NCBI GenBank assembly: GCA_963556495.2
Contig: OY747705.1
Span: 7,496,501-7,560,500 of the forward strand
Origin: Valencia hispanica
Taxonomy: Eukaryota > Chordata > Actinopteri > Cyprinodontiformes > Valenciidae
DNA: 64,000 nt
Direction of reading: 5' to 3'
A program made the position numbers and the translations under genes. This document shows positions 60,246 to 64,000 of the stretch, piece after piece. Every line of letters starts with the position of its first letter. The stretch's first letter is position 1. The notes below the pieces were generated by a model. It worked only from the letters and a program-made list of their open reading frames with translations. It was not told the DNA's origin and ran no database searches.

Positions 60246-60590
60246 TATGGCTGGGAAACTAGGGCTGCAGGTGTTCATGAAGCGCGTCTCCCCCATACTG
60301 CAGTGCACGCGCTGCATTATACATCGCTACGCTCTAGCGTCTAAACAGCCAAGTCCAGAGCTGCATGATGTAATGATCGATGTCTCCGGCACAGTCAACT
60401 ACATCAAAACAACCTGTCAAAGCCCCAATTTGTTCGGTACCGTGAGAGAAAATGGGCTCCGACAGACAGCCTTTCACGGCGAGTCCCGATAACTGTCATG
60501 TGGGAAGGTGCTGTCCAGGGTCTTTAAACTGTGAGATGAGATTCGCATCTTTTTGAAGGAAGAGGGCAGTGATCTTGGCCAAACATTTTA
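60246..60590 (+). pseudogene. hAT transposase (ZBED5/FAM200-like) fragment
   Basis: The frame reads ILQCTRCIIHRYALASKQPS, PELHDVMIDVSGTVNYIKT, LFGTVRENG, AFHGESR, then a stop (TAA at 60490-60492), LSCGKVLSRVFKL, a TGA, and DEIRIFLKEEGSDLGQTF. The C..CIIHR.ALASK, VNYIK and S(R/C)GKVLSRVFEL.DEI..FL.E motifs are those of the catalytic half of the ZBED5/FAM200/SCAND3 group of hAT-derived transposases. Two nonsense codons and truncation at both sides make it a dead fragment. The first ATG sits directly after the L2 tail. Confidence 0.82.
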
Positions 60591-60859
60591 CTGTAACTAG
60601 TTTTTAATGAAATTGTCATTCAGTGGCATATTTCTGAAAGCAATGTTCAATGAGCCAAATTCAGTGATGAAGGGCACAAACACACACCTGATTATAAAGT
60701 GACATCACAGCAGGCTCACACCTGAAAAAATTTGATGATTGAAGACCTCAGTTTTGCGGAAAAAAAACCTTTACAATAGTTTTTTTTCCCTCTCAGAGTT
60801 CTTTATGTTTTAAATCAATTGAACATGCTCTTATAAACCAAAAGGGGGCCCAGCAGAAA
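60591..60859. other. No recognisable feature
   Basis: AT-rich spacer. Confidence 0.4.
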
Positions 60860-60975
60860 TAAATGGTAAATGGTAAATGGCCTGTACTTGTATAGCGCTT
60901 TATTTAGTCCTTGAGGACCCCAAAGCGCTTCACAGTCATTCACCCATTCACATGTGAATGGGTGAATGGGTGTAT
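60860..60975. repeat. Short repeat tail with (AATGGTA)n start
   Basis: AAATGGTAAATGGTAAATGG, CCTGTACTTGTATAGCGCTT, CCCCAAAGCGCTTCACAGTC and CACCCATTCACATGTGAATG; the last contains a perfect CACCCATTCACATGTGAATGGGTG palindrome (two arms of 12). Related inversely to 58570-58672. Confidence 0.75.
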
Positions 60976-61807
60976 ATAAACCTTTGACTTTGAAGAAAGT
61001 GAAACATCTTTAAAATGTTCTAATTTGGCATGTAGCAAATAGAAAAAAGGTCAGTCATTCTAACTGACTGACTGAGGTAAACATTTTGCATCAAACATTG
61101 AAAATAATGTTTTGTGCCGTTTTACAATCTTTCTAAATGCTCTTCAATTTTATTAGCCGAATTTAACAGAATTCAAAGTTACAAGAATCATTTACAACAT
61201 ATTTTTGCTGGTCATAAGACAGTTGTAATATGGTGTAATATCTGCACATTTCTAAAACCCTCAGTCTTCAGTTTTGGGCTCTGTAGTCCCTGAGTGATAT
61301 GTGAAGCACTTCTCCAAAATTTTGTCTGATAAAAGCTGGCATTGTTATTCTTTGAATATGCCCCTGCCAACAGTGTGTAAAACGTCTGTTGATGGAAAAG
61401 AGTCACGTCTTTTAGCATTCTCAGGTAGAGAGTGGAGCCTTGGTCATTCCTAAACAGTGAGGGAGAGGAAAATGTTTCAGAATACTTCAGAAAAATGGAG
61501 TCTGAATGACTTCTACAGCTTATTTTTATGTTGAAGTCTGAGCCAGTGTGAGTCACTGCAGTAGACTTTAGTGAGGAGCAGAAGTGAATGTATAGAGAGC
61601 CATACATCCACAGTCAAATCTGAACTAAAACTGACCAAAAATCTGCCTGGCTTTAGTACTATTAGAGGAGAGGAGTTAACATCTCGGGTGTATGTGAGAG
61701 CTAAGAGCAGAGGGGGATAGTGTAGCCAAAAGTTGTACTCAAGTAGCAGTACTTACATGTATTTTTACTTAAGCAAAATTAAAAACCCATGCTTACAGTA
61801 GATGATG
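60976..61807. other. No recognisable gene
   Basis: A 131-codon - frame at 61212-61607 has no recognised domain. 61735-61795 resembles a common fish sequence (AAGTAGCAGTACTTACATGT) of unknown nature. Confidence 0.35.
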
Positions 61808-62271
61808 TACAGTGGAGCCCTTGTATTGGCAGGGGTTAAGGACCACAGCTGCCTGCGAATAGTTAAAGTCTGCGAATATTTGAGACCTCCTCTAAAAATG
61901 CTTATAATGGCCTATATTAATAGTTTACACACCATATACAGTTTAACAGGCATTAATATGTTAAGTGAACACTGTCTCAGCAGCACTACAGCAGAAGGCA
62001 ATGTTTACGGTTGATCTGTTTCTGCCCTAGGGTGTACAGACAATCAGTGCCAGAAGAAAATGAATGGCACTGCTGGATTGGCTGCTTTGAAATTGCCCGC
62101 CAAAAGCAAGTTAAGTAGCACTTTAGTTTTCCAGCTTCCTCAGCTGCATTTTCTTTACAATATTTTAGATATGAGTTACAAAAAAATCTGTGGATTTTCC
62201 TTGAATAACTTGGAGTCACATTCCACAGAAAAATCCATGAATAGGTGAAACCGTGAGTAAAACTACTGTAC
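61808..62271. mobile_element. Mariner-like MITE, degraded
   Basis: TACAGTGGAGCCCTTGTATT starts and ACTACTGTA ends the block, both bounded by TA. GGGGTTAAGGACC near the left end and AGGTGAAACCGTGAGTA near the right resemble mariner/MADE-type ends. No transposase. Confidence 0.55.
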
Positions 62272-62530
62272 TCCTCGAAGTATATTTTTCTCAAAACGTT
62301 GCTCAAGTGAATGAAACTAGTTAACATCAACCTCTGGCTAAGACTGTTCATATCTGCTGCTGGCCAACATGTGATGTGTTGTCAACAAAACAACTGTTGT
62401 GTAGTATCTTTGTGACTTTAATATCCCACCACCTCTTTCACTTCTAATGAATGTTTGTGTTCCATTAAAAACTTATTGTCACCAAACACATTACAGACAT
62501 AGAGAGTCAGAACACATGGTTCTAAAATAA
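62272..62530. other. No recognisable feature
   Basis: Spacer between the mariner-like MITE and the L2 fragment. Confidence 0.4.
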
Positions 62531-63470
62531 TTGAGGTAACAAATGCATGGACTAGTTTCTCAGCATCACTCCTGGACAGGATGTTTCTAATTTTAGCAAT
62601 ATTCCGGAGGTGAAAGAAAGAAATCCTAGAAACGTGTTTAATATGGGATTTGAATGTCAAGTCTCGGTCAAAAATAACGCCGAGGTTCTTTACGTTATTA
62701 CTGGGGGAAATTTAATGCCATCCAGATGAAGTGATTGACTAATCAGTTTCTTTTTTAGAACTTCTGGTCCAAATACAGCAACTTCTGTCTTGTCAGAATT
62801 TAAGAGCAAATAGTTTAGATTCATCCATGTTTTTATGTTTTCCAGGCATGCCTGTAATCTACCTAACTGACTGGATTCATCAAGATTTATGGATAAATAT
62901 AGTTGTGTATCATCGGCATAGCAGTGGAAATTGATCCCATCCTGTCTAATGATTTAACCAATTGGAAGCATATATATATATTAAAAAGAATTGGTTCAAG
63001 CACAGAGCCCTGTGGAACTCCACAAGTGCCCCTGGAGAGTGAAGAAGATTGATAATTTAGATGAACAAACTGGAATCTATCAGACAAATACGATTTAAAC
63101 CAGCCTAGTGCTGTTCCTTTGATCCCTCCAACATGTTCAAGCCTTTCTAGGAGAATATTATGATCGACTGTGTCAAAAGCAGCACTGAGATCTAACAAAA
63201 CCAGAACAGACACAAGTCCATTATCTGAGGCCATGAGAATATCATTAGTAACCTTCACCAGTGCTGTTTCGGTGCTATGATGAGCTCTAAAACCTGACTG
63301 AAATTCTTCATACAGGTCTTTACTGTTTAGATGCTCACAGACTTGTTTGGCAACTATTTTCTCAAGGATATTGGATAAGAAAGAAAGGGTAGACAGGAGA
63401 TGCATTGGATACAGTTTCCAGGTCTGAGAGGATGCTAAGATGTACTCATGGGAATCTGTCAAATTGACAG
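62531..63470 (-). mobile_element. L2-type LINE RT fragment, third subfamily, 3'-truncated
   Basis: On -: [88 protein letters not shown], then after a frame change the YADDTQLY region (62910-62880) and the [11 protein letters not shown] block (62570). 62531-63140 is nearly identical to 52141-52757. The copy lacks the last ~1.1 kb of the LINE 3' end present at 50985-52140. Confidence 0.9.
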
Positions 63471-64000
63471 ATGGCCTTCAGATTTTTTCCATCACTGTTT
63501 AAAAAAAAAGTGAAATATGGAAAATATTTGGTTAACGTGACCCTTAACTAAGAGCTAATCTATGAAATTGACAGCGAAAAACTAAAGACTGCAGGATGCA
63601 CATTGTTTCAAGTGTCTGTGAGACTGCTGCTTTTTATTAGATTGAAAAGAAAATATTTATTGTCTCAGAATATAATTTTTCAGATTTTTGTGTAATTTTT
63701 GTCATGTATGACCATAAAAGTGAACTATTAATGTTATAGATTAGTTCCTATTACAGAAGAGTAATTATTTATATTATTTATTTTCAGAGATATTAGTCAT
63801 TTCTGCAATGGTTGACTTGTTAAAGCCTATCTGAGGTTTATTTTATTATTATTCCTAACCACGTTGAGCAGGAATACTTTAAATATGCTAAAATCAAAAG
63901 TCTTCTTTAAGTAAAAAAATATGATTGTTGTGTTTAAAGATTGAGCCAAGTTTCCTCTTTCATAGAAATCGAAATATGATCACCCTATATTATACTTCGA
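63471..64000. other. No recognisable feature to the window end
   Basis: AT-rich. No slc1a7 HP2 exon found. Confidence 0.45.

Noticed and set aside
61212..61607. 131-codon - frame
   Set aside because: No recognised motif and no repeat or splice context.

Overview
The window is teleost (ray-finned fish, probably percomorph) nuclear DNA. The evidence is GT-AG split exons of a vertebrate neurotransmitter transporter set in a dense layer of typical fish transposons: L2-type LINEs, Rex1/Nimb-like LINEs, an RTE/Rex3-like tail, Tc1-like elements, PIF/Harbinger, hAT and TTAA elements. There is no bacterial operon, CRISPR array, tRNA gene or phage.

The only host gene I can support is slc1a7 (EAAT5, the glutamate transporter / glutamate-gated chloride channel of retinal neurons), on the + strand. 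Seven consecutive coding exons are present: 22511-22590, 43166-43381, 50448-50490, 53411-53642, 53754-53853, 57388-57621 and 57920-58114. Splice phases match at every junction and give about 366 codons, from the start of TM2 through HP1 and TM7. The first coding exon (N-terminus and TM1) was not found and is probably upstream of position 1. The exons for HP2, TM8 and the C-terminus lie beyond 64000. Intron sizes inside the window are 20,575, 7,066, 2,920, 111, 3,534 and 298 bp, and nearly everything else here is intronic or flanking repeat.

Layout. 1-2752: a Harbinger transposon with a Myb-like gene (+) and a HARBI1-like transposase (-), both spliced, the latter broken. 5505-7135: a very well preserved Tc1-like element with 285-bp terminal inverted repeats and a transposase stopped by only two nonsense codons. 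7440-9535: an L2 LINE. 9642-9999: a palindromic element carrying the start of a MADF domain. 12829-13219: a hAT-type MITE with a perfect 8-bp target duplication. 18120-20860: an unclassified repeat with a LINE inside. 22634-26005 (first visible slc1a7 intron): a multi-level nest in which a Tc1 relic is split by a hAT-like insert that contains a 164-nt piece of 28S rRNA, a second MITE and a third inverted-repeat element. 27405-42410: LINE relics, a 2.3-kb inverted-repeat element, and a 1.39-kb hAT derivative (40497-41885) inside another repeat. 44111-46740: a zinc-finger-bearing MITE and a LINE. 49274-52757: a TTAA MITE, a further copy of the unclassified repeat and an L2 LINE. 55016-56494: a Tc1 relic split by a MITE. 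59820-60590: an L2 tail abutting a hAT transposase (ZBED5/FAM200-like) fragment. 61808-62271 and 62531-63470: a mariner-like MITE and another L2 fragment.

No undescribed multi-gene system is evident. The most unusual features are the 28S rRNA fragment trapped in the nested transposons, the MADF start codon embedded in long terminal inverted repeats, and the nearly intact Tc1 copy. Family and clade names rest on my recognition of motifs and consensus sequences; no database search was run.
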